A stretch of 64,000 bases of DNA from Ottelia alismoides (lineage: Eukaryota; Streptophyta; Magnoliopsida; Alismatales; Hydrocharitaceae): positions 186,001-250,000 of the forward strand of contig JAZKJV010005547.1 of assembly GCA_037367405.1 (NCBI GenBank), given 5' to 3'. Each line of letters starts with the position of its first letter. Position 1 is the first letter of the stretch. Below are positions 8,617 through 20,894 of the stretch, piece by piece. A program made the position numbers and the translations under genes. The notes beneath the pieces are model-generated. The model worked only from the letters and a program-made list of their open reading frames with translations, searched no databases and had not been told where the DNA came from.

Positions 8617-11440
8617 CATGGTTCTCTATAGTTTCTTATCCACAAATGGTGAAACCAATCGTTGCCGCGCAAGGACGAAGCCCTGTTACGGGGAAACTTG
8701 TAAATTTGTGTGTTTGTGTGATTGCTTGTTTGAATATGTTTGTGTGTGTTTGCTTCCACTCACCTACAACAAATATACCGATGCATTGCAATAGCAATAC
8801 ATGAAAGAGGCAACATTTCACATAACTCGCGTAGCGATCCAACATTATTAGTGGGTCTCAGCTTGCAAGCATTTGATTACATCCTCAAAACTAGTACTAC
8901 TGCATAAGTTTATTCAATAGAAACCCTAACGACCTAGGGTTGTGACCCTCCATGATCAAACTAGTTATCATAGAGAAGCCTTATGAACTTTTACGTGAGA
9001 TTCTCGCCTAAGGCGATTGTGAGCATCAACGCCGTTGTAACCAGCTTCCATCGGTAATACGAAGGCCTGATTCGTGCACAGGTTGGACGGGACCATGATA
9101 AGGTGACCCCATCCGAAATCGACTTCATATGCTCCTATTCTCATCTAACTAATTACCACGAGATTTAGAAGCTTGCTCCATCGTATCATCTCATTCTTCT
9201 TCTTCCTCGACGCATGCAGTTGTCGTGGAAACAATGCCATTATGTCCATGGTCGACCTCATGTAGTCGTCATCCGTCATCGCCACGACTTCTTGTATCTG
9301 CCGGCATGGTCATCGCTTAATTAACGATGATTAGTTCGGATTTTGAGGAGAAAGACACGATATAACTCTTGTTGTATCAGCCAATGCTGATTTGCGGCAA
9401 TAGATTAATATATGTTGCAATTTTAAAATATAAAATATAATTTTGCAAAGAATAATATACGTTTTATGGCTTTCGGTCATCTTATTGGCGCATAACATAG
9501 TGAGGTATGCCATTAAGGTGAAGTCATAACAAGGTAGTCGTAGGGTTTGAGAGAATGGGGGTTCCACGAATTGTATGCAGTCCCATGGACAAGGAAGGGG
9601 ACTAGAATATAGGTATATGCTACTTATATAATAAGTATATTTTTTATTTGTTGGTTATTTTCAATTTATTATTTTTATCGTAATTTATATAATTAATATA
9701 AAATGTAGAGAAATTGATAAAAAATATAAATAATGAAAAATATGAAGATAAAATAATAAGAATAATATACAGTTGTATAGATACAATAATATGTCAAGAA
9801 GTTGACTTTCACATTCTACCTCCAATTTTAATGAAAAAAATTTCATTTTAAAGATAATTTTAAATTTGATTATAATGAAAATGAGTTTGGTGGATTTTGA
9901 ACTCATATGGAGTAGATATTCAGATTTCAATTATTATTGTATGACTTTTTCAATTTGTTGTACCATATTATCTATACATTGAATAATTTTTTTGATACTT
10001 CTATAAATTAATATGCATCATTACTTTGAAGGAAATATTTTGTTTTGAGTAGATATGAATAAGCAATGAAATAAAAGAATTTATGTACAAAGAGAATGCG
10101 ATGAATATGTACACTTTATGTTCTATATTTTTAAGTTAAGATCCTTATCTTCCCCCATTTTATTCTGTTGTCGATCATGTCAATATTGACCTAGTCTCGA
10201 GGCTATGATCAGTATGTACATATTTACATAAATATATTCTTCATTCTTTTATTTTCCTCTCTCATTTATTCTGTTATTTTTGGTTAAATAAGTATTAAAT
10301 AAATAGTATTAACAATTGATGTTAGTGTTAATTAACAAGAATTAGTTGTTATTTATAGGTATTTACCAAGTATTTTAGACAAAATGAAAGAATAGAGTTG
10401 ATGGATCATGTATTCATCATGGACATATGCCATAGGAGTTTCCTCCACATTCAACGTTCTCGTGGAGAGGAGATAGAGATCCAAGATCGACATTGCTCTA
10501 ACTCAAGATGTAGGAAGGCATGGCATAGCCAATGACTAAGTACTCATTTTCACAAGATACACTTTGATAAAGAACTTATTGTGATTCGAATACACTGTTG
10601 ACTACTAATACTATATCATGCGGGAAGAGCTGAAAGACTACCAATACTTTAGAGGCTAGTTTTTATTAGGAGTTCATGAAGGGAAAAGACAGCATGATGG
10701 GATAAGGTATGGAATGGTTGTGAAATTATGAGTCAACAACAATGAAATCAAATGTTTTTCAGATTGAGTTGGACGTTGGTGTGACATGTTTAACGAATAC
10801 TTAAATCTAACTATTATGTTTCTAATTCATGTGAACTAACATGTTAAAAGAAAATATTTATTTTATATAAAAAACACACTATTTTGTTATGAATCTACAT
10901 ATTTCTATTTGGTTTAGGTAAGATCGTTTTCACCCACATGACTTTCTACAAAAGAAGAGAAAACACTATCATATTCACCATACTTTCTCCCCCACCTATA
11001 GCCATTTTATCACAAACAAGTCCTTACGAGATCTTGCATCTCTAAGCATATACATAGTGACAAAATGTCCTCAAAATAGAAAGTGTGACTAAATATCCTC
11101 ATTATTAAGTTGCAAAAACAAGAATTTTGCAAGGACATGACAACTACTATCCTCGAAAAACCCAATAACCTATAAAAATGTAAATATTAAGCTATGATTT
11201 GACTCTCTTGAAGAACGTGTACTAACTGCATAAAATTCAATGGTAGGTTTTTAAGACAAAACATATGGCATGAATATATTTGCAAATACAAAATGTGAGT
11301 ATGGTGAAACATACTACAATTGAAATTGTTTATAAAATTCAAATAAAATAAACAAATCAATAATATAAGTTTTAAATTTGCATCACTTCCTTTTACTTCC
11401 TTACGAGTAATTAACTCGTCCTTATGAGTGATGCTCTCTT
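8617..11440. other. Long AT-rich intergenic stretch
   Basis: There is no supported gene. A GC-richer patch at 8930-9330 has no lasting open frame. AT-rich sequence dominates 9600-10400. A plant telomere-like AACCCTAA occurs once near 8925 and is not repeated. No terminal repeats or RNA genes were found. Confidence 0.5.
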
Positions 11441-11446
11441 CCTTTG

Positions 11447-14400
11447 AGTTCCATGCCTCCTCTTGCACAATTAAGGACTTTTTACCTAGACAAATTTAAA
11501 AAGACATTAGTTTCTTTTTTTATAGGGAAGTACTTATTGACTTAGTGAAATGTTATTTCACCTCGATTTGAGTTGGGGATCAAGAAACTATGAAGGTTTT
11601 TGATCCATGGTAACAAACATACTACTAATATCTTCGAGTACGGTGCACCACTCATGATCATGAGAAGGTTTTTACATGATGGGAATATGAGTATCACGTT
11701 ATTGCATTGTAAGTGCTTGAGAATATTGTGGAAGGCTTTATATAATAGTAAGGAATCCCACTAAGCTCCCACTTCCTCAACACTGTATCAACATACCTCT
11801 TATCCAATGCCTACAATATAATAATATATTAAAATAAACAAACTTGCATATAATAAGAAAGTATAAACAAAACACTGTTATTATGGTCATTACATGCTTC
11901 CACAACATTGGATCAAATAGATACTCAACACCCCGTTCATGTCATCTCGGTTGGTCATGTAGAGCTCCTAGCATTGAATATTGAGAATGTAGTACGATTA
12001 TAGAAACATCTCAAAAAATATATTATTGTGAACATGTGCACACACATGGCCACATATGTGTGAATAATAAATGAAGTACAATTGATTTAGAACTGACAAG
12101 GATTTTCCATTGCATATATGTTGAATCACATCTTTTCATGTTCCTTCCCATTCGAACTTGACATTGGCTCTGCTATATCTTATGTTATTTATGGCGATTC
12201 ATCCTTTTTGGTGTTGTCCTCCTCTATTGTCCTTCCATGCATCCTCTTCCACACGTAAGTTCTTTTTGCCTAAACACAATTAAAAATACATTAGCTTCTG
12301 ATACAAAAGGAAAGTACTTATCAACTTAGTGAAATGTTATATCACCTTGATTAGTGTTGGGGGTCAAGAGTAAACATACAACTAATATCATCGAGTACAA
12401 TGCACAACTCATTATCATGAGAAGATTTTACATGATGAGAATATATCTTTGTATTGCATTGTAAGTGTGTGAAGATATTATGGAAGGCTTCATATAATGG
12501 TAAGGAAGCCCACTAAGCTCCTACTTCCTCAACACTGTATTTGCATCCCTCTTATCCACTACCTACAATATAGTAATATATTGAAATGAATATACTTGCA
12601 TATAACAAGAAAATAAAAATAAAACTTGTTATTAAGGTCATTACACGCTTCTATATCATTGGATCACATAGAATCTCAACATCCTCGATCATAGCCATCG
12701 CAGATGGTCAAGTAGAGATCTTAGCATTGATTATGTAACACAAATACATAAACAACTCAAAAAAATATTATTATTGTGAACATGCAAGCACACATGCACA
12801 TGTACGTGCCAACAAGAAATGAAGCTCCATTGATTTGGAACTTACAAGGATTTTCCATTGCATCTACATTGAATAACATCTTTTCATGTTCTTTCCCTTG
12901 TTTGTGGTATTCAACCTCCATCTATCATATTCAGCTTCATGTCTAGTTTGACAAGCTAAGAGAATAAATAAGAAAGAATTATGTTATGTTTACAAAATAT
13001 ATATTTTATGACTGTCATGTTATAATGCCGAATTTTAAAATACTTGCAAGGCTCAATGCAAGCTTGACGGTGGATCTTAGAGCCACATATCTATCTTATA
13101 TGTTACTTATGGTGAGTCACCCTTTTCCTTGTTGTCCTCTAAATTCCTTGTCCTTCTCTGCTTACTCTTTAACAAGTAAGTATTTTTTTCCTAAACAAAT
13201 TAAAAAGGCATTGATTTTTGATACAAAAGGAAAGTAGTTATCAACTTAGTAATATGTTATATCACCTCGATTAGTGTTGGCGGATCAAGGATCTATGCAG
13301 GTTTTATACATGGTAGCAAACATATGACTAATATCACCTAGTATGGTGCACCACTTGAGATCATGAGAAGATTTTGCATGATGATAACATGGGTACCTTG
13401 GTATTGCATTAGATGTGTTTGAAGATATTATGAAAGACTTCATATAATGGTAAGGAAGCCCAGTAAGCTCCTACTTCTTCAACATTGTATTCATATTCCT
13501 CTTATCCAATACTTACAATATATTAAAATATTAAAATGAATATACTTGCATATGATAAAAGATATAAATAAAAATTTGTTATTGAAGTCATTACGTGCTT
13601 CCACGACGTTAGATCAAATAGAATCTCAACGTCCCTGATCATGTCATCTCAGTTGGTCATGTAGAGCTGCTAGCATTGATTATGTAATACAAATATATAA
13701 AGAACTCAAACAATTTTATTATTGTCAACATGTAAGCATACATGTACATGAATGTGTCAATAAGCAATGAAGTGCAATTAATTTAGAACTTACAAGGATC
13801 CATTGCATCTATATTGAGTCACACCTTTTCATGTTCCTTTCTTTTTATGTGGGTATTCGACTGGCATAAATCATCATCGACTCCTTGCCTAGTTTGACAA
13901 CCTAAAAGAATAAAAAGGAAACAATTATTTTATGTTTATATAATATAGATTATGATTGTCACTATTATAATGTCTAATGTTGAAATACTTGCAAGGCTCA
14001 ATCCAAACTTGTGGTGTTTTCCTCCTCTAAATTCCTTGTCCTTCCTGCCTCCTCTTCCGCAAGTAAGTATTTTTTTGCCTAAACAAATTAAAAAGACATT
14101 AGCTTCTCATACAAAAGGGAAGTGCTTATAAACTTAGTGAAATGTTATATAACCTTGATTAGTGTTGGGCACCAAGGACCTATGCAGGCTTTTGATTCAT
14201 GGTAGAAAGCATACCACAGGTATAGAGTATAGTGAACCACTCGTGATCATGAGAAGATTTTGCATGATGAGAATTGAGTATCTTGGTATTGCATTGTATG
14301 TGTTTGAGGATATTATGGAAGTCTTCATATAATGGCAAGGAAACCCACCGAGCCTCCTCTTCTGCAATACTATATTTGCATCCTTCTTATCAAATACCTA

Positions 14401-14985
14401 AAATATAGAATAGTATTAAAAATAAATATACTTGCCTGTAATGAGAAAATCTAAATAAACTTTGTTATCAAGGTCATTACATGCTTCCACAACATTGGAT
14501 CGAATAGAATCTCAAAAGATTCGATCATGTCATCTCAGTTGATCATGTAGAGCTCCTAGCATTGATTATGTAATACAAATATATAAACAACTTAAAAAAT
14601 ATTATTATTGTGAATATGTGCGCACGCATGCACATATATGTGTGAATAAAAAATGAAGTGCAATTAATTTAGAACTTACATGGATTTTCGATTAACCTAT
14701 ATTGAATCACCTCTTTTCACGCTCCTTTCGTTGTCTGTGTGTATTTAAACGCCATCTACCATCACCGGCTCCTTGTCTAGTTTGACAACCAAAAAGAATA
14801 AAAAAACAAACAATTATGTTTTGTTTATATAATATAGTTTATGATTTTCGCTATTATAATGTTGAATATTAAAATACTTGCAAGGCTCAATCAGAACTTA
14901 ACTGTGTCTCTTAGAGCTACCGATCTATCTTATATGATACTTATGGTGATTCATCCTTCTTCTTGTTATCCTCCTCTAAATTCTT
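11447..14985. repeat. Degenerate tandem array, about four 0.8-0.9 kb units
   Basis: A marker block (CCTAAACAAATTAAAAA then ACATTAGCTTCT and TACAAAAGGGAAGT) recurs near 11486, 12269, 13189 and 14077, giving spacings of about 783, 920 and 888 bp. Within each unit the order is constant: marker, TTAGTGAAATGTTATATCAC, a block with TGCACCACTC..ATGAGAAG, GCATTGTAAGTGTTTGA, TTCATATAATGGTAAGGAA, CTTATCCAATACCTACAATAT, AAGGTCATTAC, TCATGTAGAGCTCCTAGCAT, and CACATCTTTTCATGTTCC. A fifth unit is only begun near 14980. The copies differ considerably, so the array is old. Confidence 0.8.
11595..14398 (-). pseudogene. Recurring coding-like segment in the 0.9-kb array
   Basis: On the minus strand each unit has a 65-75 codon stretch in one frame, at about 11595-11816, 12380-12562, 13305-13520 and 14190-14398. 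The first unit reads ALDKRYVDTVLRKWELSG, then IPYYYIKPSTIFSSTYNAI, and further on a HDHEWCTVLEDIS-like stretch. The other units read VDKRDANTVLRK, VLDKRNMNTMLKK and VFDKKDANIVLQK at the same place, with in-frame stops in two of them. A splice-acceptor-like ATTGTAG precedes the segment in the first two units. Amino-acid pattern is conserved beyond the nucleotide words, so a duplicated exon of a decayed gene is plausible. I recognise no family. Confidence 0.35.
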
Positions 14986-15530
14986 TATCCTAGGCAAAAT
15001 AATCACTTAAAGAAACCCACTTGAACTCAATGATTTTATAGTTTACAAATATTAATGTTAGAAATACTCGATATATCTGTTATCTCTACAAAGGACATCC
15101 ATTAGAATGAAATCCTTTCATCTTCTAATATTTCATCTCCTCCTACTTGTTTTCTTGAATGAATCATCCTCTTGGCTTGTGATATATGCAAATCATATGC
15201 CATGACCTACCATATTTGATCATAATCTACCACTGCATTTAGATCATAATCTACCATTCAAAATCTTAATCAACCATGTTGGAATCGATCGCGGAATGTA
15301 AACATTCATACATGTAACATAATAATACTCGTTAAAATCCAAATGAGTTCTGCATCCATTGAGAAGATCTCCCACACTGATCGACATGTATATGGAAGAA
15401 CGGACCTTTTTCGAATGAAGTCGAGTCTTCTCTCAAAATCCAAAAAGTCATCAATACCAAACCTTTTGATTTCAATTAACAGCTAAAAATCAAACCACTA
15501 ATAGTTGATCTAACCATCAATATTTGACTT
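14986..15530. other. No feature recognised
   Basis: Ordinary AT-rich sequence with a local duplication of TCATAATCTACCA near 15220-15255. No open frame or terminal repeat stands out. Confidence 0.5.
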
Positions 15531-15531
15531 A

Positions 15532-16040
15532 AAATCACCAATTAATATGGAGTTTCTAGTTTTAATCAAAGTATAAAAGTATCAGTTAACTAGCTTTATA
15601 TGTTACAGTTTCTAATTACAAAAGGATCATAATGGAATTGTCAACAAATTCGTTCATTGTTATTAAATATACAACAACGAATATTATCTAGTAAGAAATT
15701 ATTTTTTATATTTTAAGTCAGTGATGGATGATGAATGATATATCTGTTAATATATTATTAACAATTTTATGTACAGCAACAGTTATTTGTTGACCTGTCA
15801 TCAAGATTTACACTAATTGATGTCGCACTTAGCAAAGATTAATGCAAGGTAAATATTGCTATAGCAACAGATATGTAATTTGTTGGTAAATTCCAACGGA
15901 AAAATCAATTTATAACTACCTAAAATTCAATCAAATCATCAATTAACATGAGGTCTCCATTTTCAATTGAAGTATAAGAAACTAGTTATCTACCTTTATG
16001 CTCTATCGTTTCTAAATAGAGAAGAATCACAATGGGATTG
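15532..16040. repeat. Diverged direct repeats 400 bp apart
   Basis: About 105 bp at 15535-15640 and 15936-16040 align in direct orientation (AATTAA(T/C)ATG, GAAGTATAA-like, TTTCTAA(T/A)TA, and ATCA(T/C)AATGG(A/G)ATTG at the ends). The 295 bp between carry CAACAGATAT and TTTGTTG words like those in the CACTA MITEs. Possibly a tandem duplication or very old LTR-like pair; no TG..CA ends or primer site seen. Confidence 0.45.
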
Positions 16041-16864
16041 CAAAATCCGTTGAATTTCATATTAGTTCTCACTGTTACCAAAGTTGCTCTCAATTAGTTC
16101 TCGCCGTTGAATCATCAATTAAAGAGAGCCGATCATGTGAGAATCAAAAATTGTGAGAGCATGACAGCTATGTGATAAGGATAAAATGCATAGTATGTAG
16201 ATTACATACCTTGTATATCTTTCGTTGCAAAATCCATCCTTCGAAGTATAAAATTTAATGAACATCCGATCCTTCTTTCTTGCGAATCAGGTTCCTCAAA
16301 TTCTTATAAGGAGAGAATAACCAATGATCGAATATGTGCGCCAATATAGAAAGGGCATTCGATAATATTTCCGGAACCACTTGTCGATACAGAAAGGGCC
16401 ATGAACATATTCTTCATATATAGAAAAAGGAGGCCATAGCTATATGAATCATTGTTGCTTATTCTTATTTCGGACATAACATATTTTTTTCCTGAAAAAA
16501 CAATTTTAGGAAGTTTAATCAAGCAGTAAATAGGGAAAAAAATTAAATTTATAGGAAGAGTGGGCATAAAGAGCTTACCCATCAGTCCAAATTAAAATCG
16601 GAGTTTGAAGTCCCACGAGCTAAGAATAGATCCCAAAAATTATTTCATTTGGTTCCCTGAAATGGAAACAAGTCGGTAACATTTGTTGCATAAAAACTAA
16701 TTATCTTGCTATTTATTATCTTTATATAAATAATGATTAAGATAACGTTTCTGCAGTTTTTTTTCTGTCGTGCTAACAATCAGATGTGGGAACATTAATC
16801 ATACTATATTGATTTTCTGATCCCTGAAAAAATCAACCTTTTCTAAAAATTTGGAGTATCTTTA
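16041..16864. other. No feature recognised
   Basis: AT-rich spacer upstream of the LINE tail. A minus-strand frame at 16304-16582 has no recognisable domain and no coding bias. Confidence 0.5.
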
Positions 16865-17268
16865 CTACAACAACAACAACAACAACAACAACAAAGCCTT
16901 TTCCCACAATTAAGTAGGGTCGGCTACATGGATTTTTCGCCTCCATTCAGATCTATCTTGGGTCAATCTCGGACTTATATCCAAAAAACTAAGATCCCTT
17001 CGTATAGTCTCTTTCCAACACTTCTTGGGCCGTCCTCGCCCTCTCTTAGCCGGCTCAACATCCCAACACTCACATCTCCTAACCGGTGCATCAGTTGACC
17101 TTCTTTGCAAATGACTAAACCATCTTAAGCGGTTTTCTCGCATCTTATTCTCGATCGGAGCTACACCAACTTTCTTTCTGATTGCATCATTCCGAATATG
17201 ATCTTTACGTGTATGTCCACACATCCATCTTAGCATTTTCATTTCTGCTACATCCATTCTCTGCACAT
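16865..17268 (-). mobile_element. RTE-type LINE 3' end, 5'-truncated
   Basis: An uninterrupted minus-strand frame reads MDVAEMKMLRWMCGHTRK, IRKKVGVAPIENKMREN, LRWFSHLQRR, CECWDVEPAKRGRGRPKK and ends in ADPT plus stop near 16910. This is the C-terminal tail of plant RTE-type reverse transcriptases. After a very short 3' UTR comes a (TTG)10-like tail, seen on the plus strand as CAA repeats at 16865-16894, the diagnostic end of RTE LINEs. Everything upstream of this tail is missing, as usual after incomplete target-primed reverse transcription. It ends about 165 bp from the 3' end of the NLR pseudogene. The frame is open for 118 codons, so the insertion is fairly young. Confidence 0.88.
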
Positions 17269-17432
17269 GTCACAGTGATAAACAAACTCTTAATCATCTT
17301 CTGTGATAAACAAACTCGAGCACTCACAGAGTTTGCAGTGGCAGATCAAAGGAGACCACGGATTTCTCTCCGTTAAAATACCTGTCTGAATATCTAGGAG
17401 ACCATCTCATTAATCATCTTCTGGACATCTCA

Positions 17433-20400
17433 TTAATCACGTTTCATTCTGAGATTCACCGCGTTTTTAGTGTTGTACTCTTCATCCAGCTCAAACTTCG
17501 ACAAGCTCTCTCTTAACTTTGAACTATCAGTATACCAGGCTCTTAAGATAAGACGTCCGGCTGTGATCTTCCCATCTTCACTGTTCACGATAGATATAGA
17601 CTCCAACGCTTTTAATGTGTGAAGAGATATGGAAAGCTCCTTATAATCAGCTTCTCTGCATTCAGCCAGGATATCGAGGTTGGAAAGTGTGATCGATCTC
17701 AGAAAACGCATATTCTTCATAACCATGTATCTCAAGCACTTGCGAGAATAATTAATGACCAGATCAATGCAGCAGTCCACATCCTCAAACTCCAACAAGG
17801 TGAGAGAAGGCATTCGGTATTTTTGGAACCACTCATCAGCGTGTAAAGAGAGACAGTCTATGATACGCAATTCTTCTAGATGGCTATCAGGTTCATTACT
17901 GCGAGTCCATATCTCAGGCAGGACCTTTAACCCCGTTGATCGTAGAATCAACCTCTTTAAATGTTTTGGAATACGAGGCATACTTGTCAGCTCCTTACAA
18001 TTCTGAACCTCCAAGCATTCCAAGCAAGGAAACCATGTGATGATTTGATCCTTACGATCAGTGGAGTCCATCCACTCCACCAATCCAAGTATGTCCAAAT
18101 ACAAACTTTTCAAAGATGGGAATACTACGGCTTCGGTTCCATAGAATTCACTGCTTATGCTTTGGACATTTCTTAATTCTTCTAAACACAAATGCTCGAG
18201 CAGCTCAAGATGACCAAGAGGTGGTAACTCTTTTATATGCCAGAGGTAGGATAATTTAAGTTTCACGAGTTTCAAGAGGCACGTCTCTCTCATCCAGTTC
18301 GGAGTTTGATCTCCCATGTAGTTTTTTATTTCAAGGATGAAAAGATTTCCATTTATATGTGGGTGCAATTTCTCAAGTATAGCATTTTGCTTCTCATCCG
18401 CCTTCGGTGTGAAGAAGTCGTCCCCCCATGCCAACACAAGCTCCTCAATGTACTTTTATTATTTAGTCTAGCTTTCGAAGCATAGTGCGGGCTCCGGACA
18501 TGGTCGAGATGGTTGATCTTAAGCTTCCCACGAAGTTCATTTAAATTGCCAAGCTCTTCGATATCTTCTCCTCCAATAGACAAGTTGAAGTTACTGATGG
18601 TCTGAAGTGATGTCGAATTGCCGATTCCCATCATACCTACTTCATCTCCTCCTATTAGGTGACGCAGGTTGGGAAGCTTCCACCTACCTGAGGGAAAATT
18701 CCTCACCCCGCTGTATAATCGTAGTGTTTGCAGATTGTATATGCTACATATGGACTCGGGTAGAGAACTACTTTCTACTCCAGTAAGGTCTAAATAACGA
18801 AGGTATATCATTTTACTAAAATTAATTTCAATAAGATCTCGATGCCTTGATAAGGAAAGGGCTCTGACATATTGCATTTGAAATTTTGAACTATATACAA
18901 ATCTACCAAGGTTGAGGAGCGTCCGTAGCAACTGGCTTGAAGGTCCAGATACAATTAATGCAAGGTCATGAACAGCATCATGCATCTTGTAATAAATTTC
19001 ACTGCTAGAATATTCCTGCATTTTTTGAACGAGGGAGTAGCTAACCAAATCATCAAAATAGCCTTTCCCGATACATTCCAATGTCAGATTATCCTTTTCC
19101 TCGATATAACCATGTGCTATCCACATCCAAACCAAACCACATTTTCTTTCTCAAGTATGTGGTCCTTGGGAAAAAATGACAAATATGAGAAGCATTGCTT
19201 AAGATCTGTAGGAAGGTGGTCATAACTCCACATAAGAACCTCCGTTATATCTTTATTAGCAACTCCTTCAAGGACATTATTCCATTCTTCCTCCTGTGTT
19301 TTGCATTTCAAAAAGGAACCAAGTATCCTTGCCGTCAATGGAAGTCCTCTGACGTTCTTCTCGACAATCTCGTTTCCAATCTGTTGCAATCTTCTTGTGA
19401 CACTTGAAAGCACTTCATTTCCAAAGGCATAAGATTCGAAGATTTGGATGCAGGCCTTATCTGAAAGAAGGCCCAACGGATACGATTTCATGGATAGTAC
19501 GCCTTCAAGTTGACTGCTAACGTCCGCTCTGGATGTGATGCGGACGACGCTTCCCGCAACCCCGTTACTAAGCACCGCCCACAATTCATTCCATCCCTCC
19601 ATTCTCTCGGCCCAGCAATCATCTAACACAATCAAAAACCTTTTTCTCTTCAGTTTTGGAAGGATTTCTGCTCCCTTTTCTTTACCAAAGATTTCTTTCA
19701 TAACTGCCTTTGAATGAAGTTATAAAACCCCTTGATTTGTTTTGCAATCTCCACATAGGTGGGCGGAACCTGTTCATACTCCGCGGAATCAAAGCGTGCG
19801 GAAGGGAGGCAACCACATACCTGTTTCAATACGGTCTTGAATCTATTCATTGCTTGATCTGCAGCTACATTCAACTGCCTCTCAGGTATTTCTGTATCAA
19901 ACTCGCCCAAGATATCTTCACCATCCTTAGCAATGTCTTTGAGGTTTCTATACAACTCCTTAGCATCTAGCAACCAGTCCCATGTCTCCCACCATTCAAC
20001 ATCAGCCCAATTCAGAATAACCTTCTTCAGCTCCGGTAGGCTCTTCCTCAGGAACGTGATCTCATCATGAATGGCCTTCTTCTCCACCCCTTCTTTCCCT
20101 ACCATAAGAATGTCCCTCCTTAACAACCCATCAGCGATTTCCCTCTCAAACTGCTTCTTCGTTGTCCTGTCACTCATAACACGGAGAACATCCTTAGCAC
20201 TGGTGATGAACGGATGTGCTTTATCCACTTCAAGCCTTACCGCTTCCCAGAAATCATAGTACCTTATAATCCGTTTCCCAACATTCACAAAGACGCGGAG
20301 CGGAACCGATTCGTAGTCGAAAAAATCAAAGCATGAGGAGCAAGAGAGGCAGCTGCATACCAGATTCAAGAGGGTCCTGAATCTATTCGGCTGCGGATCA

Positions 20401-20726
20401 GCAACCCGACGCTGGCGACGCCGTGCGAGCTCTGTATCGTACTCGTCCAAGATGTCTTCAGCGCCCTCATAAAACCTTCTGAAGCCTCCATGCAAGTCCT
20501 TGTTCTCGGGATTCACTTCTGCGTTGAGGGTCAGCTCCTTGAGCCCCGGCAGGATCCTCCTCAGCTGGCGGATTCGATCATCGAGATTCAGCAGGATGGA
20601 GACGTATTGCTTGGGAAGAGAGAGCAGATTCCCAAACAACTCTTCCTCAAAGGCATGGAGATGGTCCAACGCAAGAGAGGAGACCCTCTCGGCCGCGTAG
20701 CCCGCAGCAGCTTCGACGATCGCCAT
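17433..20726 (-). pseudogene. CNL-type NLR immune receptor, broken, no P-loop
   Basis: NLRs are intracellular plant immune receptors. Order on the minus strand: two coiled-coil (Rx_N-like) modules (20726-19698); kinase-2 LIVLDDCW near 19620; RNBS-B-like GSVVRITSRADVSSQL; RNBS-C-like LGLLSDKACIQIF; GLPL motif RGLPLTARILG; RNBS-D-like DLKQCFSYLSFFPKD; then VWMWIAHGYIEE; MHD as KMHDAVHD near 18980; LRRs from LRYLDLTGV to the stop at 17433. The P-loop and RNBS-A (about 100 residues) are absent: the second coiled coil runs straight into the sequence just before kinase-2. Three breaks follow: overlapping ATGA at 19698-19701 (frame change); a 5-bp tandem duplication CCAAA at 19127-19136 that closes the frame in WFGCG; and a one-base shift at an A-run near 18457. 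No introns are needed. ATP binding should be impossible, so it is a pseudogene unless the fragments act separately. Confidence 0.9.
19698..20726 (-). CDS. Intact open frame with duplicated NLR coiled-coil module
   Basis: This 342-residue frame starts at MAIVEAAAG, the usual kind of CNL start; an upstream in-frame ATG at 20894 adds 56 residues that do not look like an NLR. Residues 28-160 and 205-340 are two copies of one module. EDILDEYDTEL (90-100) repeats as EDILGEFDTEI (270-280), NRFRTLLNLVCSCL as NRFKTVLKQVCGCL, and FDFFDYESVP as FDSAEYEQVP. These match the EDVID/DLLDEFD-type motif and C-terminal helices of Rx_N coiled coils. The frame ends in QRQL and TGA, which overlaps the ATG of the NB-ARC remnant. 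If expressed alone it would make a coiled-coil-only protein; whether that happens is unknown. Confidence 0.6.
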   Translation of the reverse strand: MAIVEAAAGYAAERVSSLALDHLHAFEEELFGNLLSLPKQYVSILLNLDDRIRQLRRILPGLKELTLNAEVNPENKDLHGGFRRFYEGAEDILDEYDTELARRRQRRVADPQPNRFRTLLNLVCSCLSCSSCFDFFDYESVPLRVFVNVGKRIIRYYDFWEAVRLEVDKAHPFITSAKDVLRVMSDRTTKKQFEREIADGLLRRDILMVGKEGVEKKAIHDEITFLRKSLPELKKVILNWADVEWWETWDWLLDAKELYRNLKDIAKDGEDILGEFDTEIPERQLNVAADQAMNRFKTVLKQVCGCLPSARFDSAEYEQVPPTYVEIAKQIKGFYNFIQRQL

Positions 20727-20894
20727 CCTCGGTGCTCCAGTCAAAGGTTCTCCCTCTCTTTCTTCCTTCAAGCGTAGACTCTCACCTCGCACACTCGTAA
20801 CAAATACAGAAAGTCCTCCTTTTCGATAAGATTGGCCCGGAGCAATCTCAGGATTGGCCAATAAGCTCTTGCCACGCACATGCAATATTCTCAT

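Noticed and set aside
8920..8945. Telomere repeat (AACCCTAA)
   Set aside because: Only one unit occurs; plant telomeric tracts contain many.
11447..14985. CRISPR-like array
   Set aside because: The units are 0.8-0.9 kb and diverged, and the DNA is from a plant; no short identical repeats with unique spacers exist.
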